A DNA stretch of 42,379 nt, from NCBI RefSeq assembly GCF_009760915.1, contig NZ_VIDQ01000066.1, positions 1-42,379 on the forward strand. The letters run 5' to 3'. The position numbers were made by a program, and so were the translations under genes. Below, piece after piece: positions 24,835 through 33,409 of this stretch. Within the stretch, counting starts at the first letter, position 1. Each line of letters opens with the position of its first letter. The notes beneath the pieces are model-generated. The model was not told where the DNA came from. It made no database searches and saw only the letters and a program-made list of their open reading frames with translations. The DNA is from Azohydromonas aeria (lineage in GTDB: Bacteria; Pseudomonadota; Gammaproteobacteria; Burkholderiales; Burkholderiaceae_C).

Positions 24835-25455
24835 ATGCCGGCACTCGACACAGCCATGGAACGCGTGGCCGTCCTCGACTTCGAGACCACCGGGCTGAGC
24901 CCGCAGCAGGGCGACCGCCCCACGGAGCTGGCCGTCACGCTGGTGGAGGACGGCCGCATCGTGGACCGTTTCCAGAGCCTGATGAACCCGCAACGCCGCA
25001 TCCCGGCCTTCGTCACGCGGCTCACCGGCATCACCGACGCCATGGTGGCCGCGGCGCCGCCGGTGGGCGAGGTCATGGCCGAGGCGGCGCGCTTCGTCGG
25101 CACGCTGCCGGTGGTGGCGCACAACGCCGCCTTCGACCGCAAGTTCTGGGTGCACGAGCTGCAGCGCCTGGGGCTGCCGGCGTCCTCGCCCTTCGCCTGC
25201 ACGATGCTGCTGGCGCGGCGCCTGTATCCGGAGTGCGGCAGCCACCGCCTGGGCGCGCTGGCGCAGGCGCTGCAGCTGCCGCCGTGCGGCCGCGCGCACC
25301 GCGCCATGGCCGACGCCGAGATGGCCGGCCACCTGTGGAGCCGCATCGGCGCGGACGTGGCCTCGCGCTTCGGCGTCGCGCCGCCCGGCCATGCGCTGCT
25401 GCGGCGGCTGCAGGCCACGCCGCGCGCGCAGCTGCAGCGCTGCTTCGCGGCATGA
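24835..25455 (+). CDS. DnaQ-like 3'-5' exonuclease (DEDDh)
   Basis: The 206-residue protein has all DEDDh landmarks. AVLDFETTGLSP is Exo I (Asp and Glu), PVVAHNAAFDRKF is Exo II, and HRAMADAEMAGHL is Exo III with the catalytic His and last Asp. RLTGITDAMV is the usual DnaQ/exonuclease segment after the first motif. An ATG 21 bases further in (at 24856, MERVAVLD) is an alternative start and would place the first motif nearer the N-terminus. It is shorter than DnaQ (about 243) and lacks a visible clamp-binding motif, so it is probably a stand-alone nuclease of the PolC/DnaQ-like group in DNA repair or RNA turnover. The next gene starts 49 bases downstream. Confidence 0.87.
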   Translation: MPALDTAMERVAVLDFETTGLSPQQGDRPTELAVTLVEDGRIVDRFQSLMNPQRRIPAFVTRLTGITDAMVAAAPPVGEVMAEAARFVGTLPVVAHNAAFDRKFWVHELQRLGLPASSPFACTMLLARRLYPECGSHRLGALAQALQLPPCGRAHRAMADAEMAGHLWSRIGADVASRFGVAPPGHALLRRLQATPRAQLQRCFAA

Positions 25456-25504
25456 CGCGCGTGCCGGGCCCGGGCAGGGCGCCTGGCCGCGGGCCGGCGC
25501 GGCC

Positions 25505-26488
25505 ATGAGGACGCCGCCGCCGGCCGACGCGCAGGCCGCGGCGCTGCAGGCGCTGGCCGCGCGGCTGGGGCCCGCGCACCTGCGCCACCGCCTGGCGCTC
25601 GAAAGCGCGGACGAGACGCAGGTGCTGCGCAAGGGGCCGCTGCTGCAGTTCCTGGAGCACCGCGTGGCGCGCCCGGCGCTGCTGCACGCGCTGCTGAGGC
25701 TGGTGGGGCTGCGCGAGCGGGCCCGGCGCAACACGCTGCGCATCGAGCTGCGCGAGCACGACGTGGCGCTGCAACGGCTGCCGCCGGCCTTCGAGGGCGT
25801 TCGCCTGCTGCACCTGAGCGACCTGCACCTGGACGTGGGCGGCGGCTTCATGGCCGCGCTGGTCGAGCGCGTGCGCGGCGTGGCGCACGACCTGTGCGTC
25901 ATCACGGGCGACTTCCGCTTCCGCACGCACGGGCCCTGGCAGCCGGCGATGGAGGCGCTGGCCTCGTTGCGTCCGCACCTGGCACCGGACACCTTCGCGG
26001 TGCTGGGCAACCACGACAGCATCCGCATGCTGCCCTCGATCGAGGCGCTGGGCGTGCGGGTGCTGATGAACGAGGCGGCGTGCGTCGGGCGCGGCGGCCA
26101 GGCGCTGTGGATCGCCGGCATCGACGACCCGCACTACTTCCGCGCGCATGCGTTGCACAAGGCGGCCGATGCCATCCCGGACGGCGCCTGCGCGCTGCTG
26201 CTGTCACATGCGCCCGAGCCCTACCTGGAGGCGGCGCACTGCGGCTTCGACCTCATGCTGTGCGGCCACACCCATGGCGGGCAGCTGTGCCTGCCCGGGG
26301 GCATCCCGGTCATGACCTGTTCCAGCGCGCCGCGGGCCCTGGCGCGCGGACCCTGGCGCCACGGCGCCATGCGCGGCTACACCTCGGTGGGCTGCGGGTC
26401 CTCGCTGCTGGACGTGCGGCTGAACTGCCGCCCCGAGGTGACCGTGCACCGGCTGGTGCGCCGCGACGTCGGCAGTGCGCGGTGCTGA
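25505..26488 (+). CDS. Metallophosphoesterase (calcineurin-like)
   Basis: The 327-residue protein has the metallophosphoesterase motif series in order. LLHLSDLHLD gives D-x-H, VITGDFRF gives GD, VLGNHDS gives GNHD, LLLSHAPEP gives the single His and MLCGHTHGGQL gives GHxH. The N-terminal 90 residues are helical with little similarity to known domains. No signal peptide is visible. It resembles YkuE-type phosphohydrolases with a dinuclear metal centre; the substrate is not predictable. The start is the ATG at 25505, though the frame is open further upstream. It is likely co-transcribed with the exonuclease gene. Confidence 0.86.
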   Translation: MRTPPPADAQAAALQALAARLGPAHLRHRLALESADETQVLRKGPLLQFLEHRVARPALLHALLRLVGLRERARRNTLRIELREHDVALQRLPPAFEGVRLLHLSDLHLDVGGGFMAALVERVRGVAHDLCVITGDFRFRTHGPWQPAMEALASLRPHLAPDTFAVLGNHDSIRMLPSIEALGVRVLMNEAACVGRGGQALWIAGIDDPHYFRAHALHKAADAIPDGACALLLSHAPEPYLEAAHCGFDLMLCGHTHGGQLCLPGGIPVMTCSSAPRALARGPWRHGAMRGYTSVGCGSSLLDVRLNCRPEVTVHRLVRRDVGSARC

Positions 26489-26515
26489 CGCGCCGCCCGC
26501 ATCCCGGGCCCCGGC

Positions 26516-27379
26516 TCAGTCCTGGCCGCGGCGCCAGGTCAGGGCCAGGCACATCAGCGCCGTGGCCAGCAGCAGCGCCGACGATGGCTCGGGCACCGCG
26601 TTCACGTCGGCGAAGGGCGAGGCGCTGAGCGTGCCCGCGCCGCTGGAGCACACCGTGCCGCCACTGCCGAGCACGCCGGCCGGGTTGGCGGCCCAGGTCT
26701 TGTTGCCGCTGAGGTGCAGGTACTCGTAGAAGTTGCCGCCGCCAAGCTGGAACAGCTGCTGGCCGGTGCCGTTGAGCGTCAGGCGCAGGTCGGCGCTGAA
26801 GCTGCCGCCGACCATGCTGGTGAACAGCCTCGCCTCGCCCGCGGTCAGCAGCGCAGTGCCGAGCGCGACGTCGTCGCTGACGCTGCTGCCCTGGACGCTG
26901 ATGCCGCTGCCGGTGCCCGCCAGGCCCAGCACGGTGTTGCTGTTGACGTCGGCCCACAGCGTCAGATGGCCCGACAGGAACCGGGCATGGACCGAGCCGG
27001 AACTCGCGCCAGGATCGGTCTCGCCGTCGATGCTGAAGGTCGCATACAGCCCGTAGCCCGTGCTGCCCATGCCGTTGAGGTAAGCCGGCAGGATGGCGGC
27101 GCCGTTGCCGTAGCCGGTGATCTGCAGGTAGCCGACCTCGCGGAACGGATCGTCGCCGCCGCCCAGGCCGCCGGCGACCTGCTGGAAGATCTGCGACGCA
27201 TAGCTCACGCCCATCCGGTCCACGCTGATCACGTTCGTGCCGGTGCCGGGGATGGCGGATTCGTTGACCTGGAAACTGGGGTAGGCGAGGGCGGCGCTGC
27301 AGCCCGCGGCGGCCGACAGCGCCACGCCGGCAAGGCGGGTCGGGGCAACGAGACGGCACAGCAGCGCGGCAATGGTCAT
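26516..27379 (-). CDS. pepA: Flocculation-associated PEP-CTERM protein, PepA type
   Basis: The 287-residue protein has a signal peptide and then AYPSFQVNESAIPGTGTNVISVD. YLNGMGSTGYGLYATF and SGHLTLWADVNSNT follow. These are the PepA hallmarks as I recognise them (FxVNES.IPG and YLNGFG..GYGMY). The C-terminus is VPEPSSALLLATALMCL and a basic RR end, a PEP-CTERM sorting signal. PepA-type proteins are linked to floc formation in exopolysaccharide-producing beta-proteobacteria. The ATG at 27379 follows AGGAGCG. I looked for a sigma-54 promoter upstream, as some pepA genes are controlled by the PrsK/PrsR system, and saw none. Confidence 0.88.
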   Translation of the reverse strand: MTIAALLCRLVAPTRLAGVALSAAAGCSAALAYPSFQVNESAIPGTGTNVISVDRMGVSYASQIFQQVAGGLGGGDDPFREVGYLQITGYGNGAAILPAYLNGMGSTGYGLYATFSIDGETDPGASSGSVHARFLSGHLTLWADVNSNTVLGLAGTGSGISVQGSSVSDDVALGTALLTAGEARLFTSMVGGSFSADLRLTLNGTGQQLFQLGGGNFYEYLHLSGNKTWAANPAGVLGSGGTVCSSGAGTLSASPFADVNAVPEPSSALLLATALMCLALTWRRGQD

Positions 27380-27600
27380 GGCGTTCGCTCCTGGAGCTTG
27401 GGTGGCGTCGCCGGACTTCGCGTCCGGCCCGGTGGCCCTGTGGTCGAGCCGTCTTCGGAAAGTGCGCCAACGATGCCGGCTTTGCGCCGGCCGCGCCTGA
27501 TCAAAGAGTCCCGGGAGGAGATGGTGACAAGCCGTGACAAACCTGTGGCCCGCGCGCACGCCGGGCCGCGACGGGGCCCCAGGAATGTCCCGAAAGCGGC

Positions 27601-27621
27601 CCGCCCGGGCAGGCCGGGCGG
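27601..27621 (-). terminator. Hairpin after the DHH gene
   Basis: CCGCCCGG / CCGGGCGG forms an 8-bp stem with a 5-base loop, 9 bases past the stop codon of the minus-strand gene at 27631. No clear T-run follows, so it may be a factor-assisted terminator. Confidence 0.4.
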
Positions 27622-27630
27622 ACGCGACTC

Positions 27631-28494
27631 TCAGCCGCCGGGTTGCGAGCGCAGCGAACCCTGCAGCAGCTCCAGCACGCGCGCCCCCGGCAGGATGAAG
27701 GCGGCGGCCTGGGCGTGGCCGCCGCCGCCGAAGCGCGTGGCCAGCCGCTCCACGTCGAAGGCCGGCACCGAGCGCAGGCTGCACTTGAGCCGGGCGGCCT
27801 CGTCGATGCGCCAGACCAGGCAAAAGGTGCCGCTGCGCCGTGCCAGCAGGCTGCCCACGGCGCTGGCGAACTCGGCCGGCGCGTTGACCATCAGCCCGGA
27901 CTCGCCGTCGATGCGCAGCGGTGACGGCTGCTCGGCGATGGCGGCGCACAGCGCCTGGAACTTGTCTTCCATGGCCTGCCCGCGCTCGACCATGCGCGCC
28001 AGCGCCTGCGGGTCCATGTCGAGCACCGCCTTCCAGGCCGGGAACTGGGCGGGCAGCAGGTCCAGCGCGGCCAGGAAGGCACGCGCGTCGGGCACGTCCC
28101 AGGTCCACAGGTCGCGCGCCTGCACCGACTGCAGCAGGTAGGGCAGCGGCCGGCCCGGGTGGAAATGCTCCCAGGCCAGCGCCGCGCCGCTGCGCGCCAG
28201 GTCGAAATGCAGCCGGCAGCGGCAGGCCAGCCGCAGCCCCTGCAGCTGCCGTTGCGCCGAGACGTGGTGGTCGAGCAGCGTGATGCTGCGCGCGCGCGCG
28301 CCCATGTCGCGCAGCACCTCGGGGCTGAAGGAGTAATCCAGGATGTAGACGTCGCGCCCGCTCACGTCGGGCGCGTCCTCGCCGTAGACGCAGGCCCGGT
28401 AGTCGGCCGTGTCGCCCAGGCGCAACCAGGCGGCGAAGGCCGCGCCGAAGCCGTCGGCGCAGCGGCCGTGGTAGAGGACGAGGGTGGTGTTCAT
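27631..28494 (-). CDS. DHH-family phosphoesterase
   Basis: The 287-residue protein begins VLYHGRCADGFGAAF. It then has DVYILDYSFSPE and ITLLDHHVSAQ, the DHH signature that binds manganese. The C-terminal DHHA1 domain ends with TRFGGGGHAQAAAFILPG, the conserved GGGH substrate-binding motif. This family includes nanoRNases and oligonucleotide or cyclic-nucleotide hydrolases. The length and single DHH-DHHA1 layout are closest to NrnB/oligoribonuclease-like proteins. It lies 34 bases downstream of the EAL protein's stop on the same strand, which suggests an operon. Hydrolysis of pGpG left by an EAL phosphodiesterase would be a natural pairing; that is inference. Confidence 0.88.
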   Translation of the reverse strand: MNTTLVLYHGRCADGFGAAFAAWLRLGDTADYRACVYGEDAPDVSGRDVYILDYSFSPEVLRDMGARARSITLLDHHVSAQRQLQGLRLACRCRLHFDLARSGAALAWEHFHPGRPLPYLLQSVQARDLWTWDVPDARAFLAALDLLPAQFPAWKAVLDMDPQALARMVERGQAMEDKFQALCAAIAEQPSPLRIDGESGLMVNAPAEFASAVGSLLARRSGTFCLVWRIDEAARLKCSLRSVPAFDVERLATRFGGGGHAQAAAFILPGARVLELLQGSLRSQPGG

Positions 28495-28528
28495 GGCCGC
28501 ATCATCGTCGCGGCCGTGGCGCCGGACC

Positions 28529-29791
28529 TCAGCGCGGCGTCGCGCGGGGCCGCCGGCCCGGTTCGAGCGACCGCAGCCACTGCCGGGCCTCGTCCAGGGG
28601 CATCGGTGGCGACAGCGCGCTGCCCTGGGCCTCGGTGCAGCCCGCCGCGCCCACCGCCTGCAGCTGCGCCGCCGTCTCCACGCCCTCGGCCACCACGCGC
28701 AGGCCCAGCCCGTGCGCCAAGTCGGCGCAGGCCTTCACGATGACCTGGCGCGTGGCGTCGGAATCGATGCCGGCAATGAAGCTCTGGTCGATCTTGAGCG
28801 CCGAGAACGGCAGCCGCGACAGCTGCAGCAGGTTGGAGTAGCCCGTGCCGAAGTCGTCGATGCACAGGTTGAAGCCCAGCAGCCTGCAGCGCGCGGTGTT
28901 CTCGATCACCGTGGGCAGGTCGGCCGCGGTGTCCTTCTCGGAAATCTCCAGCGTGATCCAGCCCGGGTCGATGCCGTGGCGCTGCGCCAGCTCGGACAGC
29001 TCGGCGCAGAAGGCGGCATCCGAGAGCGAGTGCAGCGACACGTTGATCGAGCCCGTCAGCGCCATGCCCTCGGACCGGCACCCGGCCAGGAAGGCGACCA
29101 CCTGGTGTGCCAGCACCAGCGTCGCCGACTCCAGCAGGCCGTGGCGCTGCAGCGCCGGCACCAGGCGCTGCGGGCCCAGCAGCGAGCCGTCCCCGGCCAC
29201 GCCGCGCATGAACGCCTCGACGCCCACCGCTTCCAGGCCCGGCAGGCGCACGCGCGGCTGCAGCCAGGCATGCAGTCCGTCGTCCTGCAGCAGCGCGCGC
29301 AGCTCCGGCGCCGTGAGCTCGCCCGCGTCAGCGGCCGCCGTCCGCGCCCCGGGTGTCTGCCGGTAGGTGCGCAGCGCCTGTGCGATGCGGCCCGGTGCCG
29401 CCGGCCACGTCACGCCGCCCGCCACCTCCAGGCCGCAGGCCTCGCCCATGGCCAGTGCGTTGTCGAGCACGCCGCGCGGCTGCCGCGTAGTGAAGAACAG
29501 CGCCGGCGCGCGCGGATCGCCGCTGAGCAGCCGCATCAGGCGGAAGGCATCGCCGTCGTCAAGGCGCAGCCCGCACAGCAGCACGTCCGGCGGCGCCGCT
29601 TCGCAGTACAAGTGCAGCAGCAGCAGTTGCAGGCTGCCCAGCTGCAGCTCGACCTGCCAGCCCGCGGCCGTGAGCTCGGCGCCGACCTGCTCGGCATGGC
29701 CGTCGTCGGCCATGAGCAGCCAGGCGCGGCCGCCCGCCGTAGCAGCGGGCACGGCGGTATCCGGTGCGGGAGCCTGGAACCGGCTCGCCAT
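28529..29791 (-). CDS. EAL-domain protein with a pseudo-receiver domain
   Basis: EAL enzymes hydrolyse c-di-GMP to pGpG. From the ATG at 29791 (GGGAGG upstream) the protein has 420 residues. About 1-150 is a receiver-like fold in which the site that should hold the phospho-Asp reads VLLCGLRLDDGDAF, so it is probably not phosphorylated. From about 165 the EAL domain has EAF in place of EAL. It then keeps NVSLHSL, TLEISEKD, IDDFGTGYSN, LKIDQSF, VAEGVET and EAQGSALSPP. The metal-binding and catalytic residues (E, N, E, DD, K, E, Q) appear present, so activity is likely despite EAF. The frame is open further upstream, but codon use there is poor. Confidence 0.85.
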   Translation of the reverse strand: MASRFQAPAPDTAVPAATAGGRAWLLMADDGHAEQVGAELTAAGWQVELQLGSLQLLLLHLYCEAAPPDVLLCGLRLDDGDAFRLMRLLSGDPRAPALFFTTRQPRGVLDNALAMGEACGLEVAGGVTWPAAPGRIAQALRTYRQTPGARTAAADAGELTAPELRALLQDDGLHAWLQPRVRLPGLEAVGVEAFMRGVAGDGSLLGPQRLVPALQRHGLLESATLVLAHQVVAFLAGCRSEGMALTGSINVSLHSLSDAAFCAELSELAQRHGIDPGWITLEISEKDTAADLPTVIENTARCRLLGFNLCIDDFGTGYSNLLQLSRLPFSALKIDQSFIAGIDSDATRQVIVKACADLAHGLGLRVVAEGVETAAQLQAVGAAGCTEAQGSALSPPMPLDEARQWLRSLEPGRRPRATPR

Positions 29792-30553
29792 CACGCGGGA
29801 CCTCCCGGCACGCCGCCCCTGACGCAGAAGCTGCGCCGCGGGATCGTCCGGCCAGGGCCGGGCGGCGACGGGTTCACCCGCGTGATCGCCGCGAACCACA
29901 ACGGCCGGGCTTGAAGCAGCCGGCCCTGCAACAGGGTCCAGAGACACGGGGAACCCTTTCGTGGTGGATCGAACACTGGACCGCCTGCATGCCGAAGCTC
30001 CAGCGTCAGCGACATGACGGCGCCGTACTGCACAACCGATTCTTTTCTCTGATGAAAGATTAGAGGGAATCATAACCGTCAGATGGAAGCATTCCCTCCC
30101 CTCATCGCAACGGATGGAATGTTTGCAACGCCATCACCAGCCCGGGCACCGGCGCCTGAAGTCGGGTCCCGTCCCGCGTGGCAGGTCGCGGCCACCGGGC
30201 CGGCGCCAAGTGGCAATCCAGGCCGGCCGCGCAGGCGCGATGCCCGGAACGGGGCGGCATGCCGTTGGGGCCGACGCCGCGGGCAGCCGGCCCCGGCCCC
30301 GGCCGCGCCGCGCCGCGGCGCAGCCTGCCGTGCGGCCGCGCCGAAATTAGCCGTTGGTACACTGGCCCGCAGCAGTAAATGAAGGCACCCGGCTCGCGCG
30401 AATTCGCTGGCCGGGAATGTGAATCCAGTGTGGAACAGGTGCCGCCATGGACGCATTTCACCGACGCCACGAACCGGCGGGCGCCCACGGGATTGCACGG
30501 GCGCGGCCTGTCGATAACGGCAACGGGGCTGCGCCGCACTGCCCGGCAAATCG
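29792..30553. other. Intergenic region between divergent genes
   Basis: This 762-base stretch lies between the EAL gene and the membrane kinase gene. A short A+T-rich segment at about 30030-30085 is a likely promoter zone. A TACACT hexamer at 30357-30362 could be a -10 element for the kinase gene. A 7-bp inverted pair (ACACTGG / CCAGTGT) brackets 30358 to about 30433. No supportable gene, RNA or repeat was found. Confidence 0.4.
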
Positions 30554-32248
30554 ATGCGCCACCCCTTGATGAAATTGTTTTCGGGAGCGCATCCGGCGCC
30601 GGGGCGCTTTTATCGCGAGCGCCGGCGCGCCCTGGGACGGGTGGGGCACGCCGTGCTCGGCCTGGCCGCCATGGCCCTGACCGGACCGTGGCGCGACGGG
30701 GCCTTCGGATACCTGTGGCTGGCGCCGCTGCTGGTCACGGCCTACGGTGTGCTGGGCCTGGTGCAATACCTGGCACTCAAGCACTTCCCCGACGGGCTGG
30801 TCAGGACCCAGTATTTCACCTTGCTGGCGGATCCGGTGGTATTTGCCGTATTCCTGTGCGACGCGCCCTCGGTCACGGCATTTCTCGCGCCTTATCCCGT
30901 GTTCCTGTGCGTGGCTGCCGGGCTGCACCATGGCCTGGCCGCATTCCGCCTGGCTTGGGCCGGCATGATGCTGGCGCTGCCGCCGCTGCTGTATTTCGGC
31001 CATCCCTTCTGGCGATTTCAGCCCCAGTTGGCGCTGGCATTGCTGTTCATGGCAGTGCTGGCAGCCGCCTTTTTCATGCCCTGGTATCGCGGGCTGGAGC
31101 ACCGGCGCCGGCAGGACGTCGTGGCCGCCAAGGCGCAGGCGCTGGAAACGGCCATGGTGGCCAGGAGCGCATTTCTGGCACGGGCCAGCCACCAATTGCG
31201 CTCTCCCCTGCAGGCCATCGTCTCGGCGCTGGAACTGATGGATTCGCAGGCAGACCAGGCCATGCGGCAAAGGCTCATCGAAAACATATCGGCCTCCGCG
31301 GCCAAGCTGTCACAGGAATTGCGCGACCTGCTGACGCTGGCCCAGGCCGAGGCCTGGCAACTGCAACTCGAACCCTCGGCTTTCGAGGCCGGCATGCTGC
31401 TCGATTCGGTGGCTTCGGAAATCATGGCGCACCCGGATTACCGGGGACAGCAAATCATCAAGATCGTGCCGCAGGAACCCGCCTTTCTCATCGCGGATTC
31501 GGACAAGATCGTGCAGATACTGACCAGCATCTCCCGGCACGTGCTCGCCACGCTGCGGCCGGACGCGCTGACCCTGGTCATGAAGGCCCGCAAAGACGAG
31601 TCGGGCATGGTTTCCTTCCTGGTCAGGGGCGAGCGCGAAACCCCGCAGGGCGACGCTGTCGCGGCAGCGGCGCTTCACGCCTCGAAATTGTCAGGCAGCG
31701 CGAAGCAGCGCGATCTCAACGACCATCTCGGCCTCACGCTGATCCGCACCCTGGTGGAACTCATGGGCGGGCGCCTGGAAACCAGCAGCCAGCCCGCCTT
31801 GTCGCAGGAATTCCACGTCAGCCTGCCCTGCGAAATTGCCACCGAGGAGAGTGGGCAGGCCGCCCGGGACGCCGGGCTTCGCGCCCTGGTGCTGGCACCG
31901 CAGCCGCCCTCTCAAAACCTGCTCTCGGCACTGGCGACGTATTTTCCGGACGGCGTGGAGCATGTCGCCTCCTGGCCGGTGGCCGCCAACCGCCTGGCGG
32001 CGCGGACTTTTGCCCTGCTGCTGATCGACATGAATCTGCCCCGGCGCGGCGCGCTGCGCCTGGCCGCGGCGCTCAAGGGTGGCCATGGGCCGGGAAACAG
32101 TCTTCGAATACTGGCCTTCAATGCCCGCACCGACGATGAAAAACCCGGCCAGCCGTGGCCGTTCGATGCGGTGATGGCCGGTGTGCCGTCGCGCCGGGAG
32201 CTGCTGGCCGCTATTTCCTCGCCACTGCCTGCGAAATCGCCGCATTGA
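30554..32248 (+). CDS. Membrane hybrid histidine kinase with degenerate ATPase domain
   Basis: The 564-residue protein starts at 30554 (30569 is an alternative; neither has a strong ribosome site). The N-terminal 185 residues hold about five to six hydrophobic segments (AVLGLAAMALTGPW, YLWLAPLLVTAYGVLGLV, VVFAVFLC, LALALLFMAVLAAAFFM). A HisKA helix follows with the phospho-accepting His in RASHQLRSPLQAI (about 215). The ATP-binding region is abnormal. Where an Asn-containing N box is expected it reads DKIVQILTSISRHVLATL, and no DxGxG loop is evident. The C-terminal 120 residues resemble a receiver (LLLIDMNLPRRG keeps the Asp). The layout is like RpfC-type sensors, but autophosphorylation is doubtful. 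Its 3' end overlaps the convergent regulator gene by 38 bases. Confidence 0.85.
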   Translation: MRHPLMKLFSGAHPAPGRFYRERRRALGRVGHAVLGLAAMALTGPWRDGAFGYLWLAPLLVTAYGVLGLVQYLALKHFPDGLVRTQYFTLLADPVVFAVFLCDAPSVTAFLAPYPVFLCVAAGLHHGLAAFRLAWAGMMLALPPLLYFGHPFWRFQPQLALALLFMAVLAAAFFMPWYRGLEHRRRQDVVAAKAQALETAMVARSAFLARASHQLRSPLQAIVSALELMDSQADQAMRQRLIENISASAAKLSQELRDLLTLAQAEAWQLQLEPSAFEAGMLLDSVASEIMAHPDYRGQQIIKIVPQEPAFLIADSDKIVQILTSISRHVLATLRPDALTLVMKARKDESGMVSFLVRGERETPQGDAVAAAALHASKLSGSAKQRDLNDHLGLTLIRTLVELMGGRLETSSQPALSQEFHVSLPCEIATEESGQAARDAGLRALVLAPQPPSQNLLSALATYFPDGVEHVASWPVAANRLAARTFALLLIDMNLPRRGALRLAAALKGGHGPGNSLRILAFNARTDDEKPGQPWPFDAVMAGVPSRRELLAAISSPLPAKSPH

Positions 32249-33056
32249 TGATGGAAAAACGCACCGGCTTCTCGAAGAACAATATCTTGTGCGTGGCCAT
32301 CAGCGCCGCGACCTCCGCTTCGCTGGCGACGCCCGAACCGATCTGGCCGGTCAGCACGGCAATGGGCGCATCGGGCTTGGCGCGGCGGATGTCGGCGATC
32401 AGGTCCTTGGCGGTGACCTCGCCCACGAGCCAGTCGAGCACGAAGGCGTCATAGTCTAGGATTTTCGGCCGCAGGGATTCGACCGTGAAAAACGGCTGGG
32501 ATTGAACGCCGGTTTCCGAAAACGAGGTGGACAGCGTCGTGGCCAGTTCCTCGGTGTCGTCGAGCACGGCCACCCGGGTCGTTTGCGCGGGCGGTTGCTC
32601 GATCAGGATGCGCTTGATCAGGTGGCAGTTGTCGCGCACGGCATCATTGACGGGGCAAATCAGCCATTCCGAATTCACCGGTACGGCCACCAGGGTGCCG
32701 TCGGGCACGTTGGCAACCCGCTTCCCGGGCCAGAGGTAGGCGTTGACCATGGTTTTTCCCAGCACCAATTGGGCCGTGACGCGCTGCTCCGCCTCGGCGG
32801 CAGCCAGCACCACGGCGGTGAAGGAATCACCGAAATGGCGTCCCAGCAATTCCAGTTCTTCCGGATTCCAGGGTGAATCACCGTTGATCTTGCGATGCGC
32901 CTGGCTGTAGGAAAGTCCCAGGACGTCCCGGATGGTCGTGGAATGCTTGTGCTGTGGAATGCCATGCCGCTTGAGCAGCGAAACGGCCAGTTGCGCGCCC
33001 AGGGGATAAGGTGTGTTGGTGGGCGTTGACATGTTCAGGTCAAAACGGTTTGGCAT
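32211..33056 (-). CDS. DNA-binding response regulator: N-terminal BetR-like HTH, C-terminal receiver
   Basis: The gene can start at 33056 (MPNRFDLNM), 33032 (MSTPTN) or 33080; none has a strong Shine-Dalgarno, so the N-terminus is uncertain. Residues about 15-85 form a BetR-type helix-turn-helix (QLAVSLLKRHGIPQHKHS, then IRDVLGLSYSQAHRKING). A middle region with LVAVPVNSEW of unknown fold follows. The C-terminal receiver has RVAVLDDTEE (acidic pocket), DAFVLDWLVGE with the phospho-Asp, AVLTGQIG with Thr, and FFEKPV with Lys. All receiver residues are present, so it can be phosphorylated. The order HTH-then-receiver is reversed from most response regulators. It lies between two membrane kinases and is the likely output of the cluster. 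Confidence 0.85.
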   Translation of the reverse strand: MPNRFDLNMSTPTNTPYPLGAQLAVSLLKRHGIPQHKHSTTIRDVLGLSYSQAHRKINGDSPWNPEELELLGRHFGDSFTAVVLAAAEAEQRVTAQLVLGKTMVNAYLWPGKRVANVPDGTLVAVPVNSEWLICPVNDAVRDNCHLIKRILIEQPPAQTTRVAVLDDTEELATTLSTSFSETGVQSQPFFTVESLRPKILDYDAFVLDWLVGEVTAKDLIADIRRAKPDAPIAVLTGQIGSGVASEAEVAALMATHKILFFEKPVRFSIINAAISQAVARK

Positions 33057-33409
33057 GCAAGGAGAAAACTCCGCCGTCAATAAACAGTTTCAATAAAAAG
33101 GCGCCTGAAATCGTCCCCCGGCTCCGACCGCTTTTCCGGGGGTACGCTTCCCGCGCCGCCGCGTGATGCGCATGGGCACTGTAGCGCCGATGCCCGGGCT
33201 TGCGCGACGGCCTCGTCGCCCGTGGTGCCGCGCCGTGCCGCGGATCCGCCCACGCCGGCACGGCGTGACGTTCTTCCACATCCCGGGTGAAGGAGGACAA
33301 TCGCGCCGTCGCACCCCCGCGGCGGCCGGGCCCGCGGGGCCGGCATGGGTCAGGCTCCTGGCGACGCGCGGCAGGGCGCCGTCTCGGCCGCAGCATGGAG
33401 ACCGCTTCG
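33057..33409. other. Intergenic region between the regulator and hybrid kinase genes
   Basis: The 353 bases between divergent genes start A+T-rich next to the regulator (about 33060-33110, several A and T runs), which is the likely regulator promoter. They contain a 16-base dyad at 33204-33219. A GGAG at 33397-33400 serves the kinase start at 33410. No gene is supported. Confidence 0.45.
33204..33219. promoter_or_regulatory. GCGACG dyad in the signalling cluster
   Basis: GCGACG-GCCT-CGTCGC is a perfect 6-bp dyad. The half-site GCGACG also forms the core of the longer inverted repeat at 36111-36140 in front of the acyltransferase gene. Such GC words can recur by chance in this genome. Confidence 0.35.

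Noticed and set aside
24447..25508. Plus-strand open frame covering the region before and across the exonuclease gene
   Set aside because: Random-looking Arg/Gly/Pro product; the frame at 24835-25455 contains all DEDDh motifs.
27380..27600. Sigma-54 promoter for pepA
   Set aside because: No TGGCAC-N5-TTGC match with correct spacing was found on the minus strand upstream of 27379.
30379..32139. 586-codon frame overlapping the membrane kinase gene in another frame
   Set aside because: Gly/Arg/Pro-rich translation without domains; the kinase frame has transmembrane, HisKA and receiver segments.
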